Assembly (NCBI GenBank): GCA_948852945.1
Contig: CAQPBJ010000001.1
Location: 62,001-126,000, forward strand
Length of the DNA: 64,000 bases
DNA from: an uncultured Clostridia bacterium
Lineage (GTDB): Bacteria > Bacillota > Clostridia > TANB77 > CAG-508
Reading direction: 5' to 3'
Part shown: positions 1-8,496 of the stretch, in pieces
How positions within the stretch are numbered: position 1 is the stretch's first letter
Layout: every line of letters starts with the position of its first letter
The notes under the pieces: generated by a model
Told to the model about the DNA's origin: nothing
Databases searched by the model: none
Seen by the model: only the letters and a program-made list of their open reading frames with translations
Position numbers and translations under genes: made by a program

Positions 1-2
1 TT

Positions 3-542
3 TTAAAACAATTAATATCTTCAGAGTGTTACCTATCAATCTCAACAAAATCAAGTTTAATATTAAGAGATATAGAATTGCTAAAACAAATAAAAAATGT
101 AACAGTAAGCATGTCTATAAATACATTAGATGAAAACTTTAAAAATGACATGGACAATGCAGCTAGTATAGAAAAAAGATTAGAAACATTAAAAGAATTA
201 CATAACAATGGAATATATACAATTTTATTCATGTCACCAATTTTTCCATATATAACTGAATGGAAAGAAATAATAGAGAAATCAAAAGACTATATTGATG
301 AATATTGGTTTGAAAATTTAAATCTAAGAGGACAATACAAAGTAAGCATAATGAATTACATAAAAGAAAGATACCCACAATATTATGAAAAATATGTTGA
401 GATATATAATAAAAATAATAAACAATATTGGATAAATTTAGCCCAAGAAATTAACAATTATTGTGACAAAAATAAGTTAAATTATAAAAATTATTTTTAT
501 CATGAAGAATTAGTAAAAGCTAAAAAAGAAAATAAAATATAA
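3..542 (+). CDS. Radical SAM protein, spore-photoproduct-lyase-like (3' part)
   Basis: The frame is open from the left edge, so the N-terminus and the Fe-S cysteine cluster lie outside the window. The visible 179 residues begin with a TKS-x-LILRDIELL stretch, followed by VSMSINTLDE and EKRLETLKELHNNGI. This order is typical of the C-terminal half of the barrel in SPL-type radical SAM proteins (COG1533). The family cleaves S-adenosylmethionine to a radical, but most members lack a known substrate, so no reaction is assigned. It ends 11 bases before the nitroreductase and is probably co-transcribed with it. The first ATG in the frame (position 78) is internal to the domain and is not the true start. 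Confidence 0.7.
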   Translation, partial: LKQLISSECYLSISTKSSLILRDIELLKQIKNVTVSMSINTLDENFKNDMDNAASIEKRLETLKELHNNGIYTILFMSPIFPYITEWKEIIEKSKDYIDEYWFENLNLRGQYKVSIMNYIKERYPQYYEKYVEIYNKNNKQYWINLAQEINNYCDKNKLNYKNYFYHEELVKAKKENKI

Positions 543-553
543 AGGAGATTAAA

Positions 554-1075
554 ATGGATTTTTTAGAATTAGCAAAAGCAAGATATTCATGCAGAAGCTT
601 TGCAGATAAAAAAGTTGAGAAAGAAAAATTAGAAAAAATATTAGAAGCGGGAAGAATAGCGCCAACCGCAGTAAATTATCAACCACAAAGAATTCTAGTA
701 TTGCAAGACAAAGAAAAATTAGCCAGATTAAGTGAATGCACTAGATTCGGTTGGGGAGCACCAGTAATTATGATTATATGCTATGACAAAAATATATCAT
801 GGAAGAGAAAATATGATGGAAAAGATGAAGGAATAATAGATGCAAGTATTGTAACAACACAGATGATGCTTGAAATACAAGATTTAGGATTAGGAACAAC
901 ATGGATAGGATCATTTGACCCACAAAAAATAAGAGAAGTATATGAAATACCAGAAAACTTAGAAATAGTTTCAATATTACCAGTAGGATATCCATCAGAA
1001 GATGCACATCCAGGAGAAATGCATGAAAAAAGAAATTCAATAGAACAAATGGTATATTGGGATACAATAAAATAA
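554..1075 (+). CDS. Nitroreductase family FMN oxidoreductase
   Basis: A 173-residue protein of the usual length for a short nitroreductase. The N-terminus carries the family signature (ARYSCRSFADKKV), which contacts FMN phosphate, and APTAVNYQPQ follows. The C-terminal half has the GLGTTWIGSF stretch and a VSILPVGYP strand seen in clostridial members. The family uses FMN and NAD(P)H to reduce nitro groups, quinones or other electron acceptors in the cytoplasm; the substrate here cannot be read from sequence. It starts behind AAAGGAGATTAAA and is followed by a hairpin terminator. Confidence 0.85.
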   Translation: MDFLELAKARYSCRSFADKKVEKEKLEKILEAGRIAPTAVNYQPQRILVLQDKEKLARLSECTRFGWGAPVIMIICYDKNISWKRKYDGKDEGIIDASIVTTQMMLEIQDLGLGTTWIGSFDPQKIREVYEIPENLEIVSILPVGYPSEDAHPGEMHEKRNSIEQMVYWDTIK

Positions 1076-1096
1076 AATTTAGATAAACAATATTGA

Positions 1097-1123
1097 AAGC
1101 CAGTTCAAAAGAGCTGGTTTTTT
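1097..1123 (+). terminator. Rho-independent terminator
   Basis: A nine-pair stem (AGCCAGTTC paired with GAGCTGGTT, with G-U pairs) around an AAAA loop is followed by a run of T. It closes the radical SAM-nitroreductase unit. Confidence 0.8.
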
Positions 1124-1136
1124 ATGTTCCAAAATA

Positions 1137-1165
1137 CTGACAAGTATATACTTAAATGGTATAAT
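1137..1165 (+). promoter_or_regulatory. SigA-type promoter
   Basis: A CTGACA -35 box and a TATAAT -10 box are separated by 17 bases, 20 bases upstream of the P-loop ATPase start. Confidence 0.7.
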
Positions 1166-1185
1166 TCTTAAAAAGAGGAAAAAAT

Positions 1186-1776
1186 ATGAGTTTTAAAATT
1201 TTAATAACAGGCGGAGCATGTGCAGGAAAGACAGAAATAATAAAAGATATAAAAGAAAGATATGAGAAAAAATGCTATACTGTATTTGTTTTAAAAGAGA
1301 TTCCAACATTTTTAATTACTAAAGGAATTACACCAGAAGAAATAGGAAAAGAATCATTTATAGAATTAGTAATCAAAACATATATACATATAGAAAATAT
1401 TTATAATAATATTTCACAAAAATATAATAGTTGCTTAATGATATATGACGGTTCATCTATAGATACTCTAAAATTTATAAATCAAAAAGTCTTCGAAGAA
1501 ATTATTAATAGATGCAATACATCATTTAATAAAATAATTAATCAATATGATAAAATCATATTTTTAGAAACAATTGCAAAAAAGGAACCAAAGCTGTATA
1601 CAACACAAAATAATAAAGCGAGATTAAATGATATAAGTAAAGCAATTGAAAGAAATGACACACTTTTTCAATATTACAAAAACAATTGCAATTATATAGA
1701 AGGAACTAAAAATATAGAAGTAAAGAAAAACAAAGTATATGAAATTATTGAAGAAACAACTACTAAAATGATATAA
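1186..1776 (+). CDS. P-loop ATPase/kinase-like protein (AAA_28 type)
   Basis: A 196-residue protein with a clear Walker A motif, GGACAGKT, at residues 9-16, and a hydrophobic strand ending in IYDGSS (about residue 85) that could serve as Walker B. The overall layout resembles small AAA_28/NadR-like nucleotide kinases. The substrate is unknown. It has its own promoter (CTGACA/TATAAT) and a GAGGAAAAAAT ribosome binding site. The flavin reductase-rubredoxin gene follows 10 bases downstream, so the two form a small operon. Confidence 0.6.
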   Translation: MSFKILITGGACAGKTEIIKDIKERYEKKCYTVFVLKEIPTFLITKGITPEEIGKESFIELVIKTYIHIENIYNNISQKYNSCLMIYDGSSIDTLKFINQKVFEEIINRCNTSFNKIINQYDKIIFLETIAKKEPKLYTTQNNKARLNDISKAIERNDTLFQYYKNNCNYIEGTKNIEVKKNKVYEIIEETTTKMI

Positions 1777-1786
1777 GGAGTTAAAA

Positions 1787-2386
1787 ATGAAAAATATAAA
1801 TATAACAAGAAAAATTAGTCAAGGAATGTATGTACTAACAACAAAAAACGGAGGATGCATAGTAGATGCAGTATCACAAATAAGTTCAGGAGAAAATCCA
1901 TTAATATCTGTATCAGTAATGAAGAAAAACTATACAAATGAACTATTAAAAAATAATAATAAATTTGCAATATCAATATTGGGAAAAGATGTAAATCCTG
2001 ACATAATAAAAACATTCGGATTCAATTCAGGAAGAGACATGAACAAATTTGAAAATACTGAAGTAAATCAAGTAGAAGGAATAAATGTAATAAAAGATTC
2101 TTTAGGATATATGATATGTGAAATAGTAGATTCTATTGATAATGACACACATACATTATTCATAGGAAAATTGATAGAAGCAGACATTTATAGTGAAAAA
2201 GAAGAAATGAGTTATGGTTATTATCAAGAACATAAAGAAGAACTATTAAAAGTAACTACAGAAAAAGGAAAAACAGCATGGATATGTACAATATGCGGAT
2301 ATGTTTATTATGGAGACGAAGTACCAGAAGATTTTAAATGTCCATTATGTGGGGTAGGAAAAGAATTATTTAAAAAACAAGAATAA
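1787..2386 (+). CDS. Flavin reductase-rubredoxin fusion (high-molecular-weight rubredoxin)
   Basis: A 199-residue two-domain protein. Residues 1 to about 150 match the FMN-binding flavin reductase fold (start SQGMYVLTTKNGG, then ISVSVMKKNYTNELL and FAISILGKD). Residues 160-199 are a rubredoxin domain with two CxxC pairs, WICTICGY and KCPLCG, which would bind one iron. Such fusions (Hrb type) serve in anaerobes as NAD(P)H:rubredoxin oxidoreductases that feed oxygen- or NO-reducing flavodiiron proteins; that role is inferred. A terminator follows directly. Confidence 0.88.
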   Translation: MKNINITRKISQGMYVLTTKNGGCIVDAVSQISSGENPLISVSVMKKNYTNELLKNNNKFAISILGKDVNPDIIKTFGFNSGRDMNKFENTEVNQVEGINVIKDSLGYMICEIVDSIDNDTHTLFIGKLIEADIYSEKEEMSYGYYQEHKEELLKVTTEKGKTAWICTICGYVYYGDEVPEDFKCPLCGVGKELFKKQE

Positions 2387-2394
2387 AATTTTTA

Positions 2395-2423
2395 AAAAGT
2401 CAGCTAATAAGGCTGGCTTTTTT
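2395..2423 (+). terminator. Rho-independent terminator
   Basis: AAGTCAGC and GCTGGCTT arms around TAATAAG, followed by a T run. Confidence 0.8.
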
Positions 2424-2434
2424 ATAGGAAAATA

Positions 2435-2463
2435 CTGACAAATAGGCGTTTAAATGATATAAT
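2435..2463 (+). promoter_or_regulatory. SigA-type promoter
   Basis: CTGACA, 17 bases, TATAAT, directly after the preceding terminator and upstream of the Nudix gene. Confidence 0.7.
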
Positions 2464-2504
2464 AAAAGGCAGTAATAATTACAAATAGAGAAAGGAAAGT
2501 GAAT

Positions 2505-3053
2505 ATGAGAGAAGAGTTATTAGATGTATTAGATAGCAATGGTATAAAAACAGGAGAAATATTACCAAGAAAAGAAGTACATAAAAAAGGACTATGGCAT
2601 CGTATTATTGTTGTAGCGATAGTTAATGAAAAAAATGAAGTATTAATACAACAAAGAAGTGAAAATAAAGATAAAAACCCAGGAATGTGGGATATATCAG
2701 TAACAGGACATTTATCAGCAGGTCAAGACAGCTTAACAGCAGCAACTAGAGAAATCAGCGAAGAAGTAAGTGTAAGCTTAGGATATAGTGTTGAAGTTAG
2801 AGATTTTAGATTCATGTTTTCTTATAGAAAAGAAGAAAAAGTAAATGATGATCACTATGATAGACAATTTTATGATTTCTTTATTTTAAGACAAAATGGA
2901 CTAACAGCAGATAATATAAGATTTCAAGCTGAAGAAGTTCAAGCAATTAAATTTGTTTCTATCAATGAATTAAATAAAATGAGAGAAGAAGGAAAATTAG
3001 TTAATAGAGACGAATGCTATGATGAATTAGCAGCATACTTATTTAGAATTTAG
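2505..3053 (+). CDS. Nudix hydrolase (isopentenyl-diphosphate-isomerase-like subgroup)
   Basis: A Nudix protein of about 182 residues. The Nudix box reads GHLSAGQ followed by REISEEVSV, so the first box glutamate is replaced by Gln, while the metal-binding REUxEE core is intact. The N-terminal ELLDVLDSNGIKTGE and RKEVHKKGLWHR segments are typical of the Idi/YfcD-like subgroup. The substrate is not determinable. A GTG lies six bases upstream in frame, but the AAAGG ribosome binding site at 2491-2495 is correctly spaced for the ATG at 2505. It heads a run of four closely spaced genes (Nudix, S51 peptidase, HD, CYTH). Confidence 0.85.
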   Translation: MREELLDVLDSNGIKTGEILPRKEVHKKGLWHRIIVVAIVNEKNEVLIQQRSENKDKNPGMWDISVTGHLSAGQDSLTAATREISEEVSVSLGYSVEVRDFRFMFSYRKEEKVNDDHYDRQFYDFFILRQNGLTADNIRFQAEEVQAIKFVSINELNKMREEGKLVNRDECYDELAAYLFRI

Positions 3054-3072
3054 TAAGAGAATGGAGAAATAA

Positions 3073-3696
3073 ATGCTATTATATTTGTCATCACAAAAAT
3101 TTGGAAATAAAACTAATCTACTAAAAAATTGGATTAAAGAATACGACAATAAAATATTGTTAGTTTTTAATGCAATGGATGCAAAAGGTGCAGAAAAGGT
3201 TGAAAACAATATAAAAGAAGATAGAAAATTATTAGAAGAAATAGGATTTGAAGTTACAATATTAGATTTGAAAGAATATTTTGATAACAAGGAAAAATTA
3301 AAAGAAAAATTTATGAAATATAATGCATGCTGCATTATGGGAGGAAATGTGTTTGTTTTAAGACAAGCAATGAAGTATAGTGGATTAGATAAGTTATTGC
3401 AGGAAAAGCTTACAAACGAAGACTTTTTATATATTGGATATAGTGCAGGAAGTTGTGTAACAGGGAAAAATCTAAAAATTTTTGAACAAGTAGATGAACC
3501 TAAAAAATATTATAATAAAAATCATATTTTTACTGAAGGATTAGATTTTATAGACTACATTTTTATACCACATTATAAGTCCGATTATCATAAAGTGCAT
3601 CTAATCGAAGAAATAGTAAAGAAATGCAAAAGACAAAATAAAAAATATAAATCTGTAAGAGATGGAGAAGTAATTATAGAAAATATAAGAGGATAA
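3073..3696 (+). CDS. Peptidase S51 (peptidase E-like) protein
   Basis: A 207-residue protein. The GYSAGSC motif (about residues 123-129) carries the expected serine nucleophile of family S51, and IMGGNVFVLRQ upstream matches the conserved glycine-rich turn. A conserved HYKSDYH follows near residue 175. Characterised relatives are serine dipeptidases such as aspartyl dipeptidase or cyanophycinase-like enzymes; many clostridial copies are of unknown specificity. It is spaced 19 bases from the Nudix gene and 3 bases from the HD gene, so it is translated from one operon. Confidence 0.8.
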   Translation: MLLYLSSQKFGNKTNLLKNWIKEYDNKILLVFNAMDAKGAEKVENNIKEDRKLLEEIGFEVTILDLKEYFDNKEKLKEKFMKYNACCIMGGNVFVLRQAMKYSGLDKLLQEKLTNEDFLYIGYSAGSCVTGKNLKIFEQVDEPKKYYNKNHIFTEGLDFIDYIFIPHYKSDYHKVHLIEEIVKKCKRQNKKYKSVRDGEVIIENIRG

Positions 3697-3699
3697 TAC

Positions 3700-4383
3700 A
3701 TGAAAAATGAAATTAATGAAGTAAGCCAAGAATTAAAAAATCATATTGAAAAAAATATTTTTCCAAAGTATAGCAAATATTATTCACATGGAATGATACA
3801 TATTAATAATGTAATTAATAATATGATGATGCTTGCCGATTACTATAATTTAGATAAAAATATGGCATATACTATAGCTAGCTATCATGACTTAGGATTA
3901 AAAATTAGTAGAGAAAATCATGAATACGAATCAGGAAAAATTTTAGAAAATGATTTGGAAATAAAAAAATATTTTAATGATGAAGATATTAAAGTAATGA
4001 AAGAAGCAATAGAAGATCATAGAGGATCTCGAAAAGAAAGACCTAGAAACATTTATGGAGAATGCATGTCTGATTCAGATAGAGATTTTGATATTAAGCT
4101 TTTAGCTAAAAGACAGATAGCAACATCAATAAAAAATTTACCAGAAATTAATGATTTTGATAAACATTTTGAAAACTGCTATAAATATATATGTAAGAGA
4201 ATAAATAGTAATGGTAATTTTAACATATGGACAAACAATCCAGTATTAGCACAAAAAAGAGATGACTTTCAAAAGAATTATTTAGACACAGAATATGCCA
4301 AATCAATATATAAAGCAGAGTGGAATAAAATATCAAAAGACGGAACAATGGAAAAAATAATAAATTATTATGAAGATTATTAA
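3700..4383 (+). CDS. HD-domain phosphohydrolase-like protein
   Basis: A 227-residue protein. HGMIHINNV, followed by YHDLGL (residues 67-72), then IEDHRGS and SDSDRDFD, fit the metal-binding H...HD...D pattern of HD-superfamily phosphohydrolases. These hydrolyse phosphate esters or nucleotides; no specific substrate is supported here. It starts 3 bases after the S51 stop and is followed after 15 bases by the CYTH protein. Confidence 0.75.
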   Translation: MKNEINEVSQELKNHIEKNIFPKYSKYYSHGMIHINNVINNMMMLADYYNLDKNMAYTIASYHDLGLKISRENHEYESGKILENDLEIKKYFNDEDIKVMKEAIEDHRGSRKERPRNIYGECMSDSDRDFDIKLLAKRQIATSIKNLPEINDFDKHFENCYKYICKRINSNGNFNIWTNNPVLAQKRDDFQKNYLDTEYAKSIYKAEWNKISKDGTMEKIINYYEDY

Positions 4384-4398
4384 GGAAGTGAAAATAAT

Positions 4399-4953
4399 AT
4401 GATAAACGAATATAAAGAACATGAAATAAAAGTTTTAGATATAGATATTGATCAATTAGTAAAAAGATTAGAAGAAATAGGAGCCAAAAAAGTTTATGAC
4501 AATGAACGCACAATAATTGCACTAGATACTAAAGAAAGAACATTTTTAAACAAACATGATAAATTAATTAGAGTAACAGACGAAGGCAATATAAAAGTAA
4601 CAATGCATGTTAATCAAAGTAAACCAGAAATTAAAGAAGGAATAAAGTTTAAAACAAGTAGATTAAAAGAAACTATGGATTTCTTTCATGAAATAGGTTT
4701 AGACCCTATTAGTAAAGTAAAAGCAAGCAGGATATCGTATGAATTAGGAAAAATTGACTTCGATATAGATAAATTCCCCGCTATTCCAGCATTTTTAGAA
4801 ATAGATATAGAATTTATAAAAGAAGAAGGATATGAACTAGAACAATTATTAAAAGAATTAGGATTAGAAAATAATAAAGTAGTAGTTATGGGAACAGAAG
4901 ATATTCATAATTTATATGGTAAAGATTATTTTAATGAATATAGAGCTAAATAA
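4399..4953 (+). CDS. CYTH-domain protein (class IV adenylate cyclase/thiamine triphosphatase fold)
   Basis: A 184-residue protein beginning with EHEIKVLDID, the ExExK signature of CYTH domains. Basic and acidic tunnel residues follow (for example LIRVTDEGNIKVTMH and FLEIDIEF). CYTH proteins act on organic or inorganic triphosphates with divalent metals. Bacterial members are often annotated as class IV adenylate cyclase, but tripolyphosphatase or thiamine-triphosphatase activity is equally possible. The ribosome binding site is AAGGAAGTG. It is last in the operon; the 197 bases that follow hold no gene I can support. Confidence 0.8.
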   Translation: MINEYKEHEIKVLDIDIDQLVKRLEEIGAKKVYDNERTIIALDTKERTFLNKHDKLIRVTDEGNIKVTMHVNQSKPEIKEGIKFKTSRLKETMDFFHEIGLDPISKVKASRISYELGKIDFDIDKFPAIPAFLEIDIEFIKEEGYELEQLLKELGLENNKVVVMGTEDIHNLYGKDYFNEYRAK

Positions 4954-5150
4954 GATAGAAGAAAAAGCATTATATGTTGCAAAAAATAATTAGAATAATG
5001 AATATTATAATGACTTAAATATTATGAAAGAAAGTAGTTCTTTTATAGAAAATCAATACCAAAAGAAAATTTATTGATAAAAATAAGAAAATATTTAAAT
5101 GAATTAAAATTAAGAGAATTTTAATAATAATTATAGTTAAAGGAGGGATT

Positions 5151-6149
5151 ATGAGAAAAACTAACAATGAAATAATGATTTATGAAGATAAAGATGGCGT
5201 GACAAAAGTAAATGTAAAATTTACTAATGAAGATTTATGGCTTACACAAAATCAATTAGCTAGTATTTATAAAACTACTCAACAAAATATTAGTCTACAT
5301 ATAAAAAGTATTTATAATGATGGTGAGCTTCAAGAAAATTCAACTAACAAGAAATTCTTGTTAGTTCAAAAAGAAGGAAATAGAGAAGTAAAAAGAAATA
5401 TAGATCATTATAATTTAGATATGATAATTGCCTTGGGATATAGAGTTCAATCAGAAGTAGCAGTTAGATTTAGAATATGGGCAACTGAAAGACTACACGA
5501 ATACATACAAAAAGGTTTTTCAATGGATGATGAAAGATTAAAACAAGGTGGAAATAGATATTTTAGAGAATTATTACAACGAATTAGAGACATTCGTTCA
5601 AGTGAAAGAAACTTTTATCAACAGGTAACAGATATTTACGCAACAAGTATTGATTATGATCCAAGAAGTGATATGACGAAAAAATTCTTTGCAACAGTGC
5701 AAAACAAATTACATTATGCGGTTCACGAACATACAGCAGCAGAATTAATTTATGATAGAGTTGATAATGAAAAGCCTTATGTTGGGATGACAAATTTTAA
5801 AGGCGATTATGTTACAATAGATGATGTAAAAATTGCTAAAAATTATTTGTCAGAAATAGAATTACAAAGACTTAATTTATTAGTATCTCAATTTTTAGAT
5901 TATGCAGAATTGCAAGCATTAGAACAAAGAAGTATGAAAATGATAGATTGGATAGAAGAATTAGATAATCAAATACTTTTGAATAGAAGAGAAATATTAG
6001 AAGATAATGGAAAAATATCTCACGCAGAAGCAATAAAAAAGGCTGAAAAAGAATTTAAAATTTATCGTGAAAGAGAGATAAAAGAATTACAAAGTGATTT
6101 TGACATAATGATAAAATTATTAAATAATAATAAAAATGAAAGTAAATAA
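5151..6149 (+). CDS. RhuM family protein
   Basis: A 332-residue protein with the RhuM layout: an N-terminal region (EDLWLTQNQLASIYKTTQQNIS), then NLDMIIALGYRVQS and VRFRIWATERLHEYI, which are hallmark segments of the family first named from a Salmonella pathogenicity island. It resembles the N-terminus of Fic/DOC-associated and antirepressor-like proteins. The molecular function is unknown. It begins behind AAAGGAGGGATT and starts a patch of accessory genes. Homologues commonly travel on mobile elements or beside restriction systems, but none is visible here. Confidence 0.88.
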   Translation: MRKTNNEIMIYEDKDGVTKVNVKFTNEDLWLTQNQLASIYKTTQQNISLHIKSIYNDGELQENSTNKKFLLVQKEGNREVKRNIDHYNLDMIIALGYRVQSEVAVRFRIWATERLHEYIQKGFSMDDERLKQGGNRYFRELLQRIRDIRSSERNFYQQVTDIYATSIDYDPRSDMTKKFFATVQNKLHYAVHEHTAAELIYDRVDNEKPYVGMTNFKGDYVTIDDVKIAKNYLSEIELQRLNLLVSQFLDYAELQALEQRSMKMIDWIEELDNQILLNRREILEDNGKISHAEAIKKAEKEFKIYREREIKELQSDFDIMIKLLNNNKNESK

Positions 6150-6229
6150 TAAAAAAATGACAACAAGTTGTTGCCAAATAGAATTTTAAATCTGTCGAAT
6201 TCGACGGGATAATAAAGGAAGTGAAAATA

Positions 6230-6385
6230 ATGAATAAGACTCAAAATAAGAAAAGCGATAATAGAATAGACGAAAATATGCCAAAAATGAACATCAACTG
6301 GTTGATTACGATTTATTTAAACCCCTTAGCAACGCCTTATAAATACAGAGATTCCACGAATTTAGATCTTACACATTTTGGCTAA
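6230..6385 (+). CDS. Possible small protein (51 aa) between RhuM and BRO-N genes
   Basis: An ATG lies behind AAAGGAAGTGAAAATA, the same ribosome binding context used by the CYTH and rbgA genes, and opens a 51-residue frame (start MNKTQNKKSDNR, end LDLTHFG). No family is recognised. The 3' part overlaps a near-repeat (TGATTACGA...TTTAAACCCCT), so it could instead be a decayed remnant. Confidence 0.3.
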   Translation: MNKTQNKKSDNRIDENMPKMNINWLITIYLNPLATPYKYRDSTNLDLTHFG

Positions 6386-6483
6386 AAAGAAGCAAAAATC
6401 ACTAAAAAATCATAAAATCATAGCAAATTTAATGAATTTTATTATAGGAATTCAAAAGGTGATTACGACATTTAAACCCCTCA
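6303..6483 (+). repeat. Imperfect direct repeat pair (6303-6328 and 6460-6483)
   Basis: Both units read TGATTACGA, a short AT spacer, then TTTAAACCCCT, about 157 bases apart. Between 6150 and 6507 there is also a 12-base palindrome, GTCGAATTCGAC, and a CAACAA/TTGTTG inverted pair just after the rhuM stop. Their role is unknown; operator sites are possible. Confidence 0.5.
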
Positions 6484-6507
6484 ATAAAAGAGAAAGAAGG
6501 TGTTAAT

Positions 6508-7368
6508 TTGAAGAATAAATTAGAGACGATATCAAATCTATTTGAAGATAAGGAAATAAGAAGTATTTGGGATAGTGAAAAAGAAGAGTATTATTTTAGC
6601 GTAGTTGATGTTGTAAGTGCATTGACAGAAAGTAATGATGCGAGAAAATATTGGTCTGTATTAAAATTGAGATTAAAAAAAGAGGAGTCTGAGTTGGCTA
6701 CAAATTGTAGTCAACTGAAATTAAAATCAAGTGACGGTAAATATTATAATCAGGATGTACTTGATACAAAAGGAATTTTAAGACTTATTGAATCAGTTCC
6801 GAGTCCAAAAGCAGAACCTTTTAAATTATGGTTAGCGAATCTTGGTAGTGAGAGAATTGATGAAGTATTTGATCCTGAAATCGCAATAAATCGAGCAGTA
6901 AATTATTATCGTAATAAAGGTTATACAGACGAATGGATTAAGGCTAGATTAATGGGAATAGTAGATAGATTTAAACTTACGGACATTTGGAAAGAAGGAG
7001 GCATAAACAAACCAATAGAATATGCTTTACTAACCAATGAAATTTATAAAGGATGGTCTGGAATGAAAGTTAATGAATACAAGGAATTAAAAGGGCTAAG
7101 AAAAGAATCTTTAAGAGATAATATGACTGATATAGAAGTTGCACTTACAAATATAGGAGAGATTGCAACACGAGATATCGCAAGAGAAGAACATCCACAA
7201 GGCTTAAAAGAAAATTTGAAAGTTGCCAAACGAGGTGGAGGAGTTGCTAAAGGTGCTAGAGATTTATATGAAAAGGAAACAAAAAAATCTGCTATTTCTA
7301 AAGACAATGCACTCAATTATCAATATGTTAATGAACAACAAAAAATAGAGAGTAAAGTTAATGAGTAA
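6508..7368 (+). CDS. BRO-N domain protein, phage antirepressor/DinD-like
   Basis: A 286-residue protein starting at TTG behind AGAAAGAAGGTG. Residues 1 to about 110 form a BRO-N domain (IRSIWDSEKEEYYFSVVDVV, ARKYWSVLKLRLKKE, TKGILRLIESVPSPKAEPFK), as found in phage antirepressors and Escherichia coli DinD. The rest (helical, with GIVDRFKLTDIWKEGG and RDNMTDIEVALTNIGE) is typical of the chromosomal DinD-like group. It may act in DNA binding or SOS-linked processes; there is no direct evidence. It overlaps an ATG of the next frame, but the true next start is further downstream. Confidence 0.82.
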   Translation: MKNKLETISNLFEDKEIRSIWDSEKEEYYFSVVDVVSALTESNDARKYWSVLKLRLKKEESELATNCSQLKLKSSDGKYYNQDVLDTKGILRLIESVPSPKAEPFKLWLANLGSERIDEVFDPEIAINRAVNYYRNKGYTDEWIKARLMGIVDRFKLTDIWKEGGINKPIEYALLTNEIYKGWSGMKVNEYKELKGLRKESLRDNMTDIEVALTNIGEIATRDIAREEHPQGLKENLKVAKRGGGVAKGARDLYEKETKKSAISKDNALNYQYVNEQQKIESKVNE

Positions 7369-7426
7369 ATTCACACATTTACCATTAATTACATTTGAAT
7401 ATATAATTAATTTGGAGTGTGATTTT

Positions 7427-7702
7427 ATGGATAAATATAATATTGAAGAAATTAAAGAAAAATTAGAAAGATGTAAAAGCATGAAACTGGAAGATGTAAC
7501 GCTAGATGATGTAGACGAAATAAGTTCTATAAAAATAGATAGAAGAAAACCTAGTAATGAAAGAATATTAGATTTTTTGACTAAAGTAAAAAATCCATAT
7601 ATATTTAAAGTGAATGGTAAATTAGTTAGAATTAGATTTTCAGATACAGATAAAACTGCAGAAGATTGTTTAACTAGAGTATTGGAAAATTTATACAGAT
7701 AA
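7427..7702 (+). CDS. Small DUF6870-like protein
   Basis: A 91-residue protein. The C-terminal half (KIDRRKPSNERILDFL, KNPYIFKVNGKLVRIRF, TAEDCLTRVL) resembles small proteins carried by Firmicute integrative elements. An upstream ATG at 7361 overlaps the BRO-N gene; the start at 7427 is preferred because TTGGAGTG sits at proper distance. The function is unknown. It suggests that the 5.1-8.5 kb patch derives from mobile-element cargo. Confidence 0.55.
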   Translation: MDKYNIEEIKEKLERCKSMKLEDVTLDDVDEISSIKIDRRKPSNERILDFLTKVKNPYIFKVNGKLVRIRFSDTDKTAEDCLTRVLENLYR

Positions 7703-7719
7703 AGTTAATTGGAGGTAAA

Positions 7720-8118
7720 ATGAAAGCAATAACAATTAAACAACCATGGGCAACATTAATAGCAGAAGGTTATAAAGAATATGAATTTAGAACATGGAAA
7801 ACTAAATATCGTGGAGATATATTAATTCATGCAGGTAAAGGGATAGATAAAAAGGCAATGGAGAGATTCAAACATTTAAATTTAGAATATCCAGTTGGTC
7901 AAATTATTGCAAAGGCAATAATTACTGATTGTGTCAAAGTTGATGATAGATTAAGAGATGTATTAGCTAAAAAAGATCCAATAGTATATAAAGGCGTAAT
8001 AAATAAAACATCGAATGATTGGGATGGATATGGATTTAAATTAGAAAACATTGAAAAAATAAATCCTATTGAAGTAAATGGTAAATTAAGCTTATGGGAT
8101 TATGATTATGAAAATTAA
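7720..8118 (+). CDS. ASCH-domain protein
   Basis: A 132-residue protein beginning KAITIKQPWATLIAEG with EFRTWKTKYRG, the classic ASCH opening, then ILIHAGKGID. ASCH domains share the PUA-like fold and are thought to bind RNA; some are N4-acetylcytidine amidohydrolases (YqfB). The role here is not determined. It begins behind TTGGAGGTAAA and is followed by a second ASCH-type gene 26 bases on. Confidence 0.85.
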   Translation: MKAITIKQPWATLIAEGYKEYEFRTWKTKYRGDILIHAGKGIDKKAMERFKHLNLEYPVGQIIAKAIITDCVKVDDRLRDVLAKKDPIVYKGVINKTSNDWDGYGFKLENIEKINPIEVNGKLSLWDYDYEN

Positions 8119-8144
8119 ATAATAAGGAGTTATGGAGAAATAGT

Positions 8145-8492
8145 ATGAAACATAGAATGAATTTAAATAATAACCCCTTTAATCTTATAAAGAATGGAAC
8201 AAAAACTATAGAATTACGATTAAACGATGAAAAAAGGCAACTGCTAAAAGAAAAAGATTTGATAGAGTTTACAAATAGAACGACATTAGAAGTCATAATG
8301 GTTGAAGTAGTAAAATTATACAAATATTCAAATTTTGGCGAGTTATATAAACATTTTGATAAAATATCAATGGGATACGATAAAGATGATTTTGCAAATC
8401 CTAAAGATATGGAAAAATATTATTCTAAAGAAGAACAAGAAAAATATGGAGTTGTTGGCATAGAAATAAGAGTGATAGAAGATAGGAAGTGA
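8145..8492 (+). CDS. Second ASCH-type protein
   Basis: A 115-residue protein with the pattern NPFNLIKNGTKTIELRLNDEKR then DLIEFTNR, which matches the short ASCH/PUA-like proteins of Firmicutes. It is unlike its neighbour in sequence, so the pair is not a recent duplication. It ends 4 bases before rbgA and may be co-transcribed with it. Confidence 0.75.
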   Translation: MKHRMNLNNNPFNLIKNGTKTIELRLNDEKRQLLKEKDLIEFTNRTTLEVIMVEVVKLYKYSNFGELYKHFDKISMGYDKDDFANPKDMEKYYSKEEQEKYGVVGIEIRVIEDRK

Positions 8493-8496
8493 AAAT

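Noticed and set aside
4954..5150. Possible gene fragment after the CYTH gene
   Set aside because: Short frames only, with no ribosome binding site and no recognisable similarity; treated as AT-rich spacer.
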